From Atherix ibis (Eukaryota; Arthropoda; Insecta; Diptera; Athericidae), in NCBI GenBank assembly GCA_958298945.1, contig OY282609.1, positions 66,312,220-66,376,219 on the forward strand: DNA of 64,000 bases, in the 5' to 3' direction. Shown piece after piece: positions 24,159 to 34,538 of the stretch (its first letter is position 1; every line of letters begins with the position of its first letter). The translations under genes and the position numbers were made by a program. Under the pieces are notes generated by a model. That model worked only from the letters and a program-made list of their open reading frames with translations, searched no databases and was not told the origin of the DNA.

Positions 24159-24571
24159 TGCACATTAGCTGTATTCCATTGGGAAAATTTTGCTACTCAC
24201 AAGTACGTCTAGTCACTCGCAGCTACTCTTGCTCATACAGATAAGTATTTCGCGCGAGTAGTTGCACTTCTCCCCTTAGGGTAAGGGAATTGTAGTTTTC
24301 TACCTGGCAATAGATGGCTTAGCGGGTTCATTGGTTATGTTGAAGTGTCATATTTTTGTTATATTTACTTATTTGACTTTATAGACTCTAGATCATCATC
24401 AGATTCTGAAGAAGATGTGCCTCCATGTATCAAGAAAAGTAAAGTTGAAAATTATGTGCATATAATTGCAAATTACACAGATTTGTACGCAAAATTATGC
24501 GTTCCATTGGACATCTACTCGCAAGTACTTGCGAGTAGCAAAATTGGCCCAATGGAATACAGATAATGTAC
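24159..24571. mobile_element. Inverted-repeat DNA element (about 410 bp), possibly PIF/Harbinger-derived
   Basis: The ends are 30-bp inverted repeats: 24169-24198 (CTGTATTCCATTGGGAAAAT...) and 24533-24562, 28 of 30 matching. Weaker matching extends outward through ACATTA/TGTAC. Just inside the ends are repeated CTACTCGC and AAGTAC words, including a perfect 24-bp palindrome at 24515-24538, as in subterminal transposase-binding sites. It lies between mariner copy C and mariner fragment C'. No clear target duplication is seen, so the superfamily is not settled. Confidence 0.7.
24345..24566 (+). pseudogene. Short coding remnant inside the inverted-repeat element
   Basis: A 73-codon open frame contains an acidic/serine stretch (SRSSSDSEEDVPP) followed by KKSKVENYVHIIANYTDLYAKL. 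A charged linker followed by VENYVxxxxxxYTD resembles the region just before the nuclease domain of PIF/Harbinger (HARBI1-like) transposases in insects, by memory. The frame then runs into the right inverted repeat, so no catalytic domain remains. It may be a deletion derivative of an autonomous element. The match is short and could be chance. Confidence 0.35.
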
Positions 24572-24638
24572 ATGGTAGCTTAATACGCTCACTCACGCCA
24601 TCTATGACCAAACAGCGTATTTAAGCTTATAAACCTGG
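24571..24638 (-). mobile_element. Mos1-like mariner right-end fragment C'
   Basis: CATGGTAGCTTAATACGCTC to AAGCTTATAAACCTGG matches the right end of copy A and, more closely, of C: both C and C' have ATAAACC where others have ATACACC. Both are followed by TAGACG(G)TGCA. The rest of the mariner is absent. C and C' are thus duplicates of one junction, now separated by the inverted-repeat element. Confidence 0.9.
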
Positions 24639-24734
24639 TAGACGTGCAGTAAATGTTTCAGGTTCATTTGACATTCATGCGACCCTATAGAGTATGATAA
24701 GGGCAGTTGTATTTTTGAAGTAGGTTGCGAAAAA

Positions 24735-24985
24735 TAAAAAGTAAAATTTGGAGTAACGATTTCGTGTAAAGCAAATTAATCCTCAATTTTGACTTACGAA
24801 ACATTGCAACGATCTCACGGGGAACACTTCTCATCAATAGCATAAGTTTTTCGGTTATACAAATAATTTTTGGATGACAGAAAAGCAGTAGATGACGAAC
24901 CGGTCAAGCAGATTTTTAACATCAAAAACTGTTGAAAATGTGAAACGAGTGAAATGTGAAACGAGTGAGGCTAATATTGAATCTG
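24735..24985 (+). pseudogene. Mariner transposase N-terminal remnant
   Basis: Read across frames, the plus strand gives TYETLQRSHGEHFSSIA, then VFRLYK, then DDRKAVDDEP, then SSRFLTSKTVENVKRVK. The order matches the helix-turn-helix and GRPSTSKT linker of a mariner transposase lineage (ET-LQ--YGE, V--W-K-F--GR-AVDDEPRSGRPSTSKT). At least two frame breaks and a stop are present. No catalytic part, TIR or TA flank was found. It differs from the five lineages above, though it could be the missing N-terminal type of J and K. A short tandem repeat (GTGAAACGAGTGAAAT) lies at 24939-24968. Confidence 0.6.
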
Positions 24986-24989
24986 TTGA

Positions 24990-27900
24990 GAAAGTCTTTC
25001 AAAGGTTCAGAAAAAGGGTTTTTTTCCTTCAGTTCATAGCCCATGACAACGTTAAAATTAAAGTCATCTCCAAATTTTATTATGTATTTTCACAGAACTT
25101 AGACTACTTTTAAAAAAAATGTTATCAAAATTTTTAGTTTTTCTTATTTATTTTCAAGTAGAATAAATTTTTTCTTCATTAAAAATTAAATATTAAATAT
25201 CGATAAAAAAATGGCATCGATTATTAATCATATTTTTAAAAATTTCCTATTTTTAATTAGTGACGCCTCCACAAATATAAAAATACTCATATAAAATTAA
25301 TTGTTTTTTAAGATATTAAAATTATTATACACCAACCTTATAACATAGGAAAACTTAATCCATTAACAGAAATGTTTGTGTTTTTAAATTTCGAGTATTT
25401 TCCATTATATATTTATAAGAAAATTCCTTAAAAACTTTTAAAAATTTAAAAAGAAACTAAAATCAAATTGAGAGTTTACCTTTTCAAATTTGTATATTTT
25501 TGGAAATAGCTTTTTCTAAAATTTGTAATTTCTACTAAAGATATTCATTTATAAATTAATTAAATTATAAATGTTATTTGTCCTTCAAGAATTATTTTCT
25601 ATGAAATATGTTCAAAAGTTGGTTTTTTTTTAAAAGCATAAATATTCAAAAGATATAATTTATTTTACAAATATTAAGATATAAGAATTGGCCACGCTCG
25701 TATATAAATATTTAATAATTCTATTATAAATTATTGAAATAGTCCTGAATATTAATGGGTTTGTTGTAAATAATTAATTAACTAAAAGCTTTACTATGGA
25801 TGATAGACATCAATAGAATTATTAAAATTAGAGCATAAAACGGGCATAAAATGAGTATTTGATAAGAAGAATTTTTTAGTATAAAATAACAGAATCTCAA
25901 TTGGGAAATGCTGAAAATTCTTATGGAAACTTAGTAATTTTACAGAAGAAAATTTCTTCTAAACGGAAAAATGTTGACTGAATATTGATTATACGATGAA
26001 CATTGATGTTGGTTGGTTGAATGTTAACTTCAAGTATTGACTGGATGAAGTGTTTATGAAAATTCGTACAAAGGATTTTATATCATGTAATCAGAAACCA
26101 TTTATGGTACTCTCATTAATCATTGAAATCAAAGAAAACTATTTGAGATCATTTTCGAACCATTTTCGGAATGAATTTAAATGGTTTTTTTTTGTTAAAC
26201 TCAAACCCTAAGTAGTTGTAAGGCGATCTTAATCATATTAATAGGTGAATAGTTTATGCAAATGTGATATAAAGTATTTTTTTCGATAAAATATTTGGTT
26301 TGGCAACTTGATAATAGTATAATGTATGCCGACAGATATAAATTAAGAGGCTTAAAGTTTCCGGCCATGCTAATAATATGCAAATTGCTAAAGAGAAGAA
26401 CATAGAAATTTCCTTGCCTGATAAATCGTATCAAAAATCCTAGAATAGTTGTAAGAAAAAAAAAATGCTGTGAGAAGAGTTTGGCTTACGTAGACTAATT
26501 TCTACGCAAACTAATATGAAAGGAAATAAACAGTAGAAGTGATCGTTCAATAAGCTTAAAATATGGTATTGATTTATAGGAAATAGATTTTGAATAATTC
26601 TATTGATAAGAGAATATTGGAAGAATTTTAAGTACGTGAAAAACTTATATTTTCTAGGGAAAATTATTTCAATGATGATTTTTGATATTTTCATAATTAA
26701 TTTTGAAATTATTTGGATATTCTTAGAGAAAATATTTTAACTATTTAAAGTGTTATAGTAAATTCTTAAATATCTATATTTAAACACATATATTTTGATT
26801 TGTTGAAAGTAATTTAAAATATTATTGGGTTCATATTAAATGAATTTAGCAAACCATAACTTAATAAAGATAAGCAAAAATTTCTAATGAAATTTTCTTA
26901 AATTTATTTACTTTTTAAAAGAAAATATTAGATAAAATTTTAAAAAATTCCCGATAATGAATTGATAAAAATAAAAAAAAAACCATACAATTTTCTTATT
27001 AAAATTTCCTTTTTATTTCAATTTATTGCCACATTTATTTTTTATATAAGCTTGCATAGAAGTTACAAGTCCTTTTTATGGTTGTTTTGCTTTAAATTTT
27101 ATGCAAATTATTTGTCCTTTGAAATTTTTCGTATACAATCAGCTTATTTTCTTGTCTATCTGTCTGCCAGACTGCCTACATTTTTTGCTCACACCTAACT
27201 GCTCACCTGGCTAACCGATTATATTACAGTTTCAGTTTTGGTTGCGGTTCATCGTAACATTTCGAAGCAAATGTACATTATATCCTTGAAAGGATCTTCC
27301 ATACAATCTATGGTTGGGACAGATGGAATGGGAGAATGAGTAAAATAAAAGGCAGATTAGGTACGTAATATTCACTATGAATTGTTAGAGGCCTCTAGCC
27401 GAAATAGTTGCAATACTCTGAATTTTGCATTTTATTTAAGGTATTATGCTGAACAAGCAATACGGAAAACTTAAGTATGTGCTGTTTTACGATGAAACTA
27501 ACAGGATTTCCAGGATATTCTCCTTGTCTTGTAAAATGGGAATTTCTCTACGTATTTACTACTTTTAGCTTGACCGAACCAGAAAATACACATAGTATAA
27601 GACTATCATAAGGCCAGACCAATTCAGTTCGTCCAAGGACTAAGACAAATACTAGATTAGCTGCTACAAACCAGAATCAGAAAGGATCTAATAAAAAAAA
27701 AATAAAAAAAAATAGTTTATATTATTTGAACATCCGTTTAAGTATTGGAATATCCTTGCTCTCAGGTACAACATAGATTGTACTTGTATCTATAAGACAG
27801 TGCATATGTAGTAGAACTTTCACTGTTTTTTTTTTTATTTATTTCTTTTAACTATCCTTAAAGCTACTATCAAAATATGACAACAGTTGGATAAAAGGAA

Positions 27901-28589
27901 TTTCTAACAAATTTCTCAAATGGAGTGAGCATCGTTTTTGTTATAACAATTCCTTTTTGCTCTCTATCTCTCACTCTCTCTGTGTGAAGGAGTAACCACC
28001 CCTTAGAATTTTCGTTTTTGCAAACTTACCATCAATTTTTTTACGTTTACTTGTTTTCAGTTCAAGGCACTAATAAAAACCTACTATTTATATTTTTGCT
28101 TACAATTCTTCTATCTGTGACTATGCGTACACATTGTAAAAATTTCAACATTTTTTTTTAACAGTTTTTTTTTAGAAAGTCTAGAAAAAATACATATGCA
28201 TAGAAATTGTCAAAAAAGTAATTTTCTTTATAAATACTTTCCAATTCAAATTAGATGGGATTCTTATTTTTGATTATTTTCTAAGACAAACCAATTATCA
28301 GCAATTTAAAATTTAAAAAAATTTCTTTAAAGATCACCATAGAGCTTCTGATGCATTATGTTGTCTTTATGATCAGCAGAATTAATCTTATTACTATAGA
28401 ATAAAGGAGGATATTAAAATTTGTCAAATACTAAAAGAAAAGGTGCAACAAAAAAAGCTGTGTAGTCGTATATAGAATGGAATTTTTTATTAACAGTATT
28501 CGTAAAAATTCAATCTTAACAAGGAATTAAGATAGCTGAAAAATTAAAAATTATCTTAACTTAGTAATGATTGGGCATTATGCATAAAA
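24990..28589. other. AT-rich stretch without a recognisable gene
   Basis: No gene was recognised. Open frames at 26201-26434, 26440-26694 (minus) and 26962-27198 (plus) are low-complexity, hydrophobic because of T-richness, and unsupported. A pyrimidine-rich CTCT patch lies at about 27958-27985. Confidence 0.6.
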
Positions 28590-29247
28590 TATATCATCAT
28601 TCAAATGGCCGCCCTGAGACTCTCGAACCTTTTGATGTAATTTTTGGTAATTTTTTCTAACATTTCGGGTTGTAATGCAGCACGAGCATTTTTAAATGCT
28701 CTAAAGTTTGAAATTCTAGTATCGTCCAATCGAAGATCAATAGGACATGAGAAAATATCGAAATTGCGCATCCTGGAGAAAAAAAATCGAAATCGCTTTA
28801 ATATAGTCCAAATCTAAATACTTAAGTTTAAAAGAAAAAAAAAGAGTTCGTTATCATATGGCTTTCTAAATGATGATAACTGTCTTTCATTCTTCATTTT
28901 CAAAGGAACGTCTTCAAACCAAAAGCGCTTTTAATACAACAAAATTACCATATTTGCAGAAAGTTCTTATAATATTCTCACGTTTTCTTATAGAGGGTTT
29001 TTCAATGAATGTGGTATGTTTTCCATTTCAATTTTGATTTTAATGCATCAACGATTGCTGGTTAATTGACGTAGACCAATTATTTTGAAGAAAAAAAACT
29101 CCACAACAAGAGGTTCAAAAATATTAAATCACAACTTCTTGGAGGCCAATTCACGTTTGAATTTCTTAAAGTTATTGACTCGCCAAACTTTTCCCGCAGT
29201 AACTCGATTGTGGTATGAGCTGTGTGCCACATAGTGCCGAGTTGTTA
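28590..29247 (-). mobile_element. DD41D-type relic N, left (C-terminal) part
   Basis: The minus strand at 28600-28700 reads LQPEMLEKITKNYIKRFESLRAA, fitting the transposase C-terminus. At 29125-29240 the DNA is alignable with copy M around the PPRSCNLTPLDYF to HTARATTE codons (ACAACTTCTTGGAGGCCA, then CCAAACTTTTC and GTGTGCCACATAGTGCCG). The segment 28770-29125 is not alignable by eye and may be an insertion. The relic is cut at 29247 by mariner P. Confidence 0.75.
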
Positions 29248-30465
29248 ACAGTTCGGCTGAAAAGTTTATAAGATAACGCAGTAAAAATATTTTTTTTTGC
29301 AAAATTCATTTTTATTAATCAACATAGTCGCCTTCGAGGGCGATACAGCGATTATAGCGATCTTCCAACTTTTCGATACCATTTTTATAGTACTCTTTCG
29401 GTTTTGCCTCAAAATAGGCCTCAGTTTCGGCAATCACTTCATCATCGGTCTTAAATTTCTTGCCAGCGAGTATTCTCTTGAGGTCTGCAAACAGGAAAAA
29501 GTCGCTGGGGTCCAGATCTGGAGAATACGGAGGATGGGGAAGCAATTCGTAGCCCAATTCATTGTGTTTGACCATCGTTTTCATCGACTTGTGACACGGT
29601 GCATTGTCTTGGTGAAACAACACTTTTTTCTTCTTCAAATGAGGCCGTTTCTTAGCGATTTCTTTCTTCAAACGATCCAATAACGCTATATAATAGTCGC
29701 TGTTGATCGTCTGTCCCTTCTGGAGATAGTCAATGAATATTATACCATGCGCATCCCAAAATGCGACTGTTGCGTCTTTCCACGCTTTGGATGCGGTTCG
29801 TCGCTCGCTCTCCACTCTGCCGACTGCCGATTGGACTCTGGAGTGTAGTGACGGAGCCATGCTTCATCTATTGTCACATATCGACGTAAAACTTCGGGTT
29901 TATTGCGCTTGAACAGCTCCAAACACTGCTCAGAATCATCAACACATTGTTGTTTTTGGTCCACAGTGAGCTCACGCGGAACCCACTTTGCACACAGCTT
30001 TCGCATGCCCAAATATTCATGCACGATATGTCCAACACGCTCTTTCGATATCTTCAGAGTCTCAGCTATCTCGCTCAACTTCACTTTACGGTCATTTAAA
30101 ATTATTTTGTGGATTTTTTTTGATGTTTTCTGCCGTAACCACCTCTTTTGGGCGTCCACTGCGTTCTGCATAAACTGTGCTCGTACGACCAGTTCGAAAT
30201 TGACGAAACCAATATTCCACAGTTGAAATAGCTGGAGCAGAGTCCGGATAACGTTTGTCAAACCATGCTTTGGTTTCCACTGTATTTTTTTCCATCAAAA
30301 AGCAATGCTTTATCAATACACGAAATTCGTCTTTATCCATTTTTTTTTCAATAACAAAAGTTGCTCCACTCAAAATGCTATATCTCACGAACCAATCAAC
30401 CGATTGCTGTCAAATTTTGCAAGAGGCGTCATCTAGACGTCAACCTTATAAACTTTTCAGCCTGT
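29248..30465 (-). mobile_element. Himar-like (irritans group) mariner, copy P
   Basis: Ends read ACAGTTCGGCTGAAAAGTTT on the left and ACAGGCTGAAAAGTTTATAA inward from the right; apart from a 3-base indel they match for about 21 bp. TA duplications are at 29246-29247 and 30466-30467. The 1218-bp length is slightly short for the family. The insertion splits relic N: sequence left and right of P continues the same DD41D alignment. Confidence 0.93.
29315..30340 (-). pseudogene. Himar-like mariner transposase (DD34D), two frameshifts
   Basis: It begins MDKDEFRVLIKHCFLMEKN at 30340, with helix-turn-helix and GRPKEVVTAENIKK. A one-base change near 30120 shifts the frame into KKIHKIILNDRKVKLSEIAETLKISKERVGHI and KLCAKWVPRELT. 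The first catalytic motif is YVTIDEAWLRHYTPESNRQSAEW. A second break near 29760 removes the SAGKVMASV block. The remaining frame has FWDAHGIIFIDYLQKGQTI, LFHQDNAPCHKS (second Asp) and SPDLDPSDFFLFADLKR (third Asp), ending GDYVD. All three catalytic Asp codons are intact, making this one of the least damaged mariner copies here. The residues match my memory of Himar1 closely, hence the irritans group. Confidence 0.92.
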
Positions 30466-30790
30466 TAAAAACACATATTTGTTAAATAAATATCTTTCAG
30501 CTTAAGCCACAAAAAGTTTGTTATCATCGACTTGTATCGCTCACCATGCACAGTAAGGGCAACTCCTTCCTCTTTTTGAAAAAAAAGGAGGACCAATAAT
30601 GCCACCATGGTATAAACCACACTAAATTATCACTTTTTCCAAATTTAAAGGTTTCTCGTTAAAAATTTGTAGATTGGCTTTGTCAAAACAAAAAAAATTT
30701 TAAATTTTTGAAAAAAAACTGTTGAATTTTTAAGCATTGTTGAGGCTTGTATCTTTCCATGAATGAATTACAAACTTTACTTAATTTATA
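30466..30790 (-). mobile_element. DD41D-type relic N, right (N-terminal) part
   Basis: At 30493-30640 the DNA follows copy M 15970-16110: CCACAAAAAGTTTGTTATCA, TCGACTTGTATCGCTCACCA and AATGCCACCATGG correspond to the M codons between the first and second Asp. At 30720-30775 TTGTATCTTTCCATGAATGA matches the start-codon region of M. Most of the DNA-binding half is deleted. No right TIR could be identified beyond 30790. Confidence 0.7.
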
Positions 30791-31235
30791 TGATTAAAGA
30801 AATTAACATGCTCCCAAAAATTTGAGAAATTCTAGGTGATCCAGCGTACTAAAAACATATGTTTGGCTTAGGTAACGCTCACTCATACGAAACTTGAAGT
30901 CACCAAAAGGCCTGATGGTTCGTGGCTCATGTCTAATGAACCTTACATACTAACAATAATACAAATAGTGTCCAAAATTTTAAGCCCAGATCTTTTTACT
31001 CAAAATATTGTCGCAATGGGCCTACAACTAAAAATTTAAATAGGATTTGACTATCTAATTGAAATTAATATGGTATATTTTTTTATTAAATATTAATGTA
31101 AATTTTTTTTTAACTTTTCGTTAGACATAAATACCCCGGGCCGCCTACGACCATAGGTAATGTATTTGTTCTATAAATACATTCCTTATGGCCTATCACC
31201 CAGCTCGCTCATATTTAATGTTCACCAGTACTCTA
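30791..31235. other. Gap with a short hairpin
   Basis: There is no gene. A stem-loop of about 16 pairs with two bulges lies at 31151-31191 (CCATAGGTAATGTATTT, then a short loop, then AAATACATTCCTTATGG), next to CCCGGGCCGC, which is unusually GC-rich here. Confidence 0.45.
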
Positions 31236-32158
31236 CGAGGTCTGTTCAAAAAGTATCGTGAATTTTGAATTCCCGCGGGTTACGTATATTCGATTTTCAA
31301 TTTTTTGTGCCGTTATGTTGGTACTCTTACTTATGCCAACAAGTTCGGCCATTTTGAATATTCAGTTAATTTTTGACACCTGTTTTGCTTGCACGTATTT
31401 TGGTTCGTCTTCGATTTTTGCTCAATTTCGACGAAAAACAGTATCGCATTAACATTACTAAGTAGTTGTTGGACTCTGTCCGCGACGACCCAAATTTGTT
31501 CCAGAGGGTCATAACTGGTGACAAATCATGAGTTTATGGTTATGACGTTGAAACCAATACTCAATCATCCCAATGGAAGCTGCCGCAAGAGCCGTAACCG
31601 AAAAAGCGCGCCAAGTTCGGTCGAATGTGAAGGTTTTGCTTACAGTTTCCTTCGATTATAGGGCGTGGTGCATCATGAGTTCTTGACACAGGGTAGAACG
31701 GTCAATAAGGAAAATTACCTGCAATGCGCAAGTTGCGCGAAGCATTTCGATAGAAACGCCCGGATTTGTGGAAGAACAAAAATTGGATTTTGCACCATGA
31801 TAATGCATCGTTGCTTGTGCCCGAATTTTTGGCCAGAAGCAATACACTAATAATGTCGTAGCCACCGTATTCCCCAGATCTGCCCCCCTGTGACTTTTTC
31901 TTGTTCCCAAAACTAAAGAGCCCCATTAAAGGACGACGCTACGCTACGATTGAGGAGATAAAGACGGAATCGAAGGAGTAGCTGAACAAGATAACAAAAA
32001 ATGATATTTTAAAGTGCTTCGAGGATTGGAAAAAACGTTGGCATAAGTGTATAATATCTGGTGGAAATTACTTTGAAGGGAACAAAATAGATATTCATGA
32101 ATAAATAAATAATTTTTGGAAAAACACAAAATTCACGATACTTTTTGAACAGACCTCG
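31236..32158 (+). mobile_element. Mariner with CGAGGTCTGTTC ends, copy J
   Basis: TIRs read CGAGGTCTGTTCAAAAAGTA on both sides, followed by TCGTGAATTTTG, about 32 bp matching. TA lies at 31234-31235 and 32159-32160. At 923 bp it is short for a mariner: the N-terminal third of the transposase is absent. Copy K carries the same shortened structure. Confidence 0.93.
31425..32104 (+). pseudogene. Mariner transposase, N-terminally deleted and broken, copy J
   Basis: The coding sense resumes near KQYRIN / LLDSVRDDPNLFQRVITGDKS, with no helix-turn-helix upstream. The first catalytic motif reads TGDKS-stop instead of TGDESW, then VYGYDVETNTQSSQWKLPQEP. Several stops and shifts follow. NKNWILHHDNASLLVPEFLARSNTLIM holds the second Asp, but compared with mariners generally the PxHT residues after HHDNA are missing. 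PPYSPDLPPCDFFLFPKLKSPIKGRRYATIEEI carries the third Asp, and the reading ends near KKRWHKCIISGGNYFEGNKIDIHE. The style (HHDNA, PKLK-P-KG) resembles the mariner lineage that gave rise to the transposase part of mammalian SETMAR, from memory. Confidence 0.85.
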
Positions 32159-32802
32159 TACAAACGATTTTGACATTTCAAACATTATTGATAGCAAATA
32201 TTAAGCAAAACTTATGTTATATTGGTTGACATTTTTGTTTGACTGCTGTTAAATGACGGGGTTATACTTTTTAAGGTCAATAAGAAAAATCCCGATATTA
32301 AAATAAAAAAAAAAAGGTAATTTTTATTTTAAAAAATTTTATTTTTTGAAATAAAATCGACCGTTTCTTTTCGGTGTTAATATTGGGAAAACTGGGGCCG
32401 ATATACAAAATTCCAATCATGCCGTTACAATTGCGACTTTGGGAATCCTAAAGAGGATTGATTACGTTAATGCCGAATATTGTCTCAATTCACAAAATTA
32501 TAGCTGCGATAAATTTATTTATTTTTACATTTGTTATAGCAAAAATATATGTACGCTCATAAATTCGCAGGTTTTTTTTTGCGTTTTATTATTGTATATT
32601 ATTGGAAGAATACACAGAGAAAATAGGAAAAAAATTACAAAATAAAATATATGATATAAAAACAGTGTGAATAAATTTTTCAATGGATGAATGAATAATT
32701 TTGTATGGCCGAATAATTGTCCATTTTATATGCTACTATGCAAATTTGATGCTTTCATTATGTTACGTTTACAATTTGAACAATTTTCAATTCGGCTTTC
32801 GT

Positions 32803-32955
32803 GTTACACATATGACAATGACAACGATGATGATGACAACAGCTACTCGTACCGACTGAGCCCCAATACTACTGATACGAAGACTATTGGGGTGGCTCAG
32901 AAGCAGACCTCATCTAATGGCACCTGGATACCCTGTGCGGATGCTGGCTCCTAAC
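32803..32955 (+). other. Candidate coding patch, unrecognised
   Basis: Base composition changes abruptly here from AT-rich to nearly balanced. One frame is open, reading YDNDNDDDDNSYSYRLSPNT, then KTIGVAQKQTSSNGTWIPCA, to a stop at 32953-32955. The acidic run comes from a degenerate GAC/GAT repeat. There is no consensus acceptor immediately upstream and no known domain. It could be a terminal exon, a fragment of an old element or chance within a microsatellite. Confidence 0.2.
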
Positions 32956-33977
32956 CGTAGTTTATCTTTTCGGCTATCGTTTTTAACAATGCGTGCTCAT
33001 CGGTTGTATGTCTACTAGCAATATCGAAAATACCAATAATCCGTACATCTGTTTATGAGAAGAACAATATAATAGCCTACGGCTTTCAAATTCAATGGTT
33101 CAATGAACAGAATAGTTACCAGCCAGGATAACTGCTACGATGACTGTTGATTGTCATAGCCATAATATATACACGGTTTTATACCCATGTCTACTAGGTA
33201 TCTGCTATTATTATCCCCAAAAAGGCACGATGATCATTATTAATTCGAAATTTATGAATTTACTTCGGTGCGTTTATAAAAAAACGAATCAAATATATTT
33301 TATTTATTTTATTACGTTTTCATTTAATGTGAAAATAGTATCATTTGTACATAAAAAGTGTATGATTTTGTTTCTGTATGTCAATTCAAGAAATTTATTT
33401 GCAATTGATTCAGTCATGAGATGCTATTTGGATAGACATTGGCATTCATGGTGATACATTTATTACTCCAAGCACACGATGGTAATCGGAATGGTGTATG
33501 GCGGCAGTATGATTGGGGAAAAAAGCCGAATTTGTTGATTTAGCAGCAATAAATTTTTTGGATAGCAAACAAGTGACTCCCCTGTGGGAATTTATATGAA
33601 GTTATTGGTTTTTAACACCATGTCATAATTAACAGTGTTAAATGGAATGGAATATGTTTTCTTGGACGATTGCGAAAATTTCAATGCTAGTCGATGGGAG
33701 CATATTTACTTATTACTGACTCCAAGAAGATTATTTGCGCCAATATTTTCATTTCAAGAATACTAAAAAAATAGATTTTAATTGTAACAAAAACTTATTA
33801 GAATTATTCTTCAGAAAAACATGTACTCAAAATTTTCTTAAAAAAGTGGAAAGTAATCTTTGAATATTAACAATTCAAATTCAGTAAAATTTATAAAAGC
33901 AAATACTAAGAATAAGTCATATTAGAAGTGAATTAATTTATTATTTATAGATTAAAATAAGAAATTATCTAGAAATT

Positions 33978-34087
33978 AAAAAAAAACAATAGAAAATTAA
34001 ATACTAAATTTTACATATTAAAACGTTTTAGAATAAACCTAAAAAAAACAATAGAAAATTAAATCTTTAATTTTACATATTAAATCG
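33978..34087. repeat. Two-copy tandem repeat, period about 62 bp
   Basis: AAAACAATAGAAAATTAAAT and TTTACATATTAAA occur twice in order (around 33986 and 34048), with a non-matching spacer. Confidence 0.75.
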
Positions 34088-34538
34088 CGAATAGTGACTA
34101 CTAAACTTCCATTAAAAAATGAGTTTTTGAATAATTTTACAAAAGCTCACTAAATAAACTTGTTCTCATATGAATCATTGAAAAATTAATGAAAAATAAA
34201 AGTTCAAAACTGATGAGGAGTTAGATGGGGATGGACTAGGTAATTGGAGCTTTTTTCACAGAGCTAAACTGATAAAATATGTATTAAACTTCCTGTAATC
34301 CTTTTCCATAGTATCCCCAAAATGTGTATTTTTGTAAAAATATTTTTTATGTAAATACGGGAAGGAAGACTTTTAAGCAGATTTTTTATTGAATACTCAC
34401 ATTGTCGTAAAAATGAAGGCTTCAATTAAATAAGAGAATTTTGTTTTGAAAATAATTTTCAAATTTAGAAGTCAATAAATTAAAATTAGAAAATATATAG
34501 AACAATTATACTGGACAAAATTTACTACCAAGGGGTTG

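Larger units (their letters stand above)
32161..34538. other. AT-rich stretch with one less AT-rich patch and a two-copy repeat
   Basis: No firm gene is present. It contains the patch 32803-32955 and the tandem repeat 33978-34087, both listed separately. Open frames 32439-32645 and 33140-33454 are unrecognised. Confidence 0.55.

Noticed and set aside
26201..27198. Several short hydrophobic open frames as membrane proteins
   Set aside because: T-rich DNA gives F, L, I and Y codons in any frame. No signal peptide pattern with supporting context was found.
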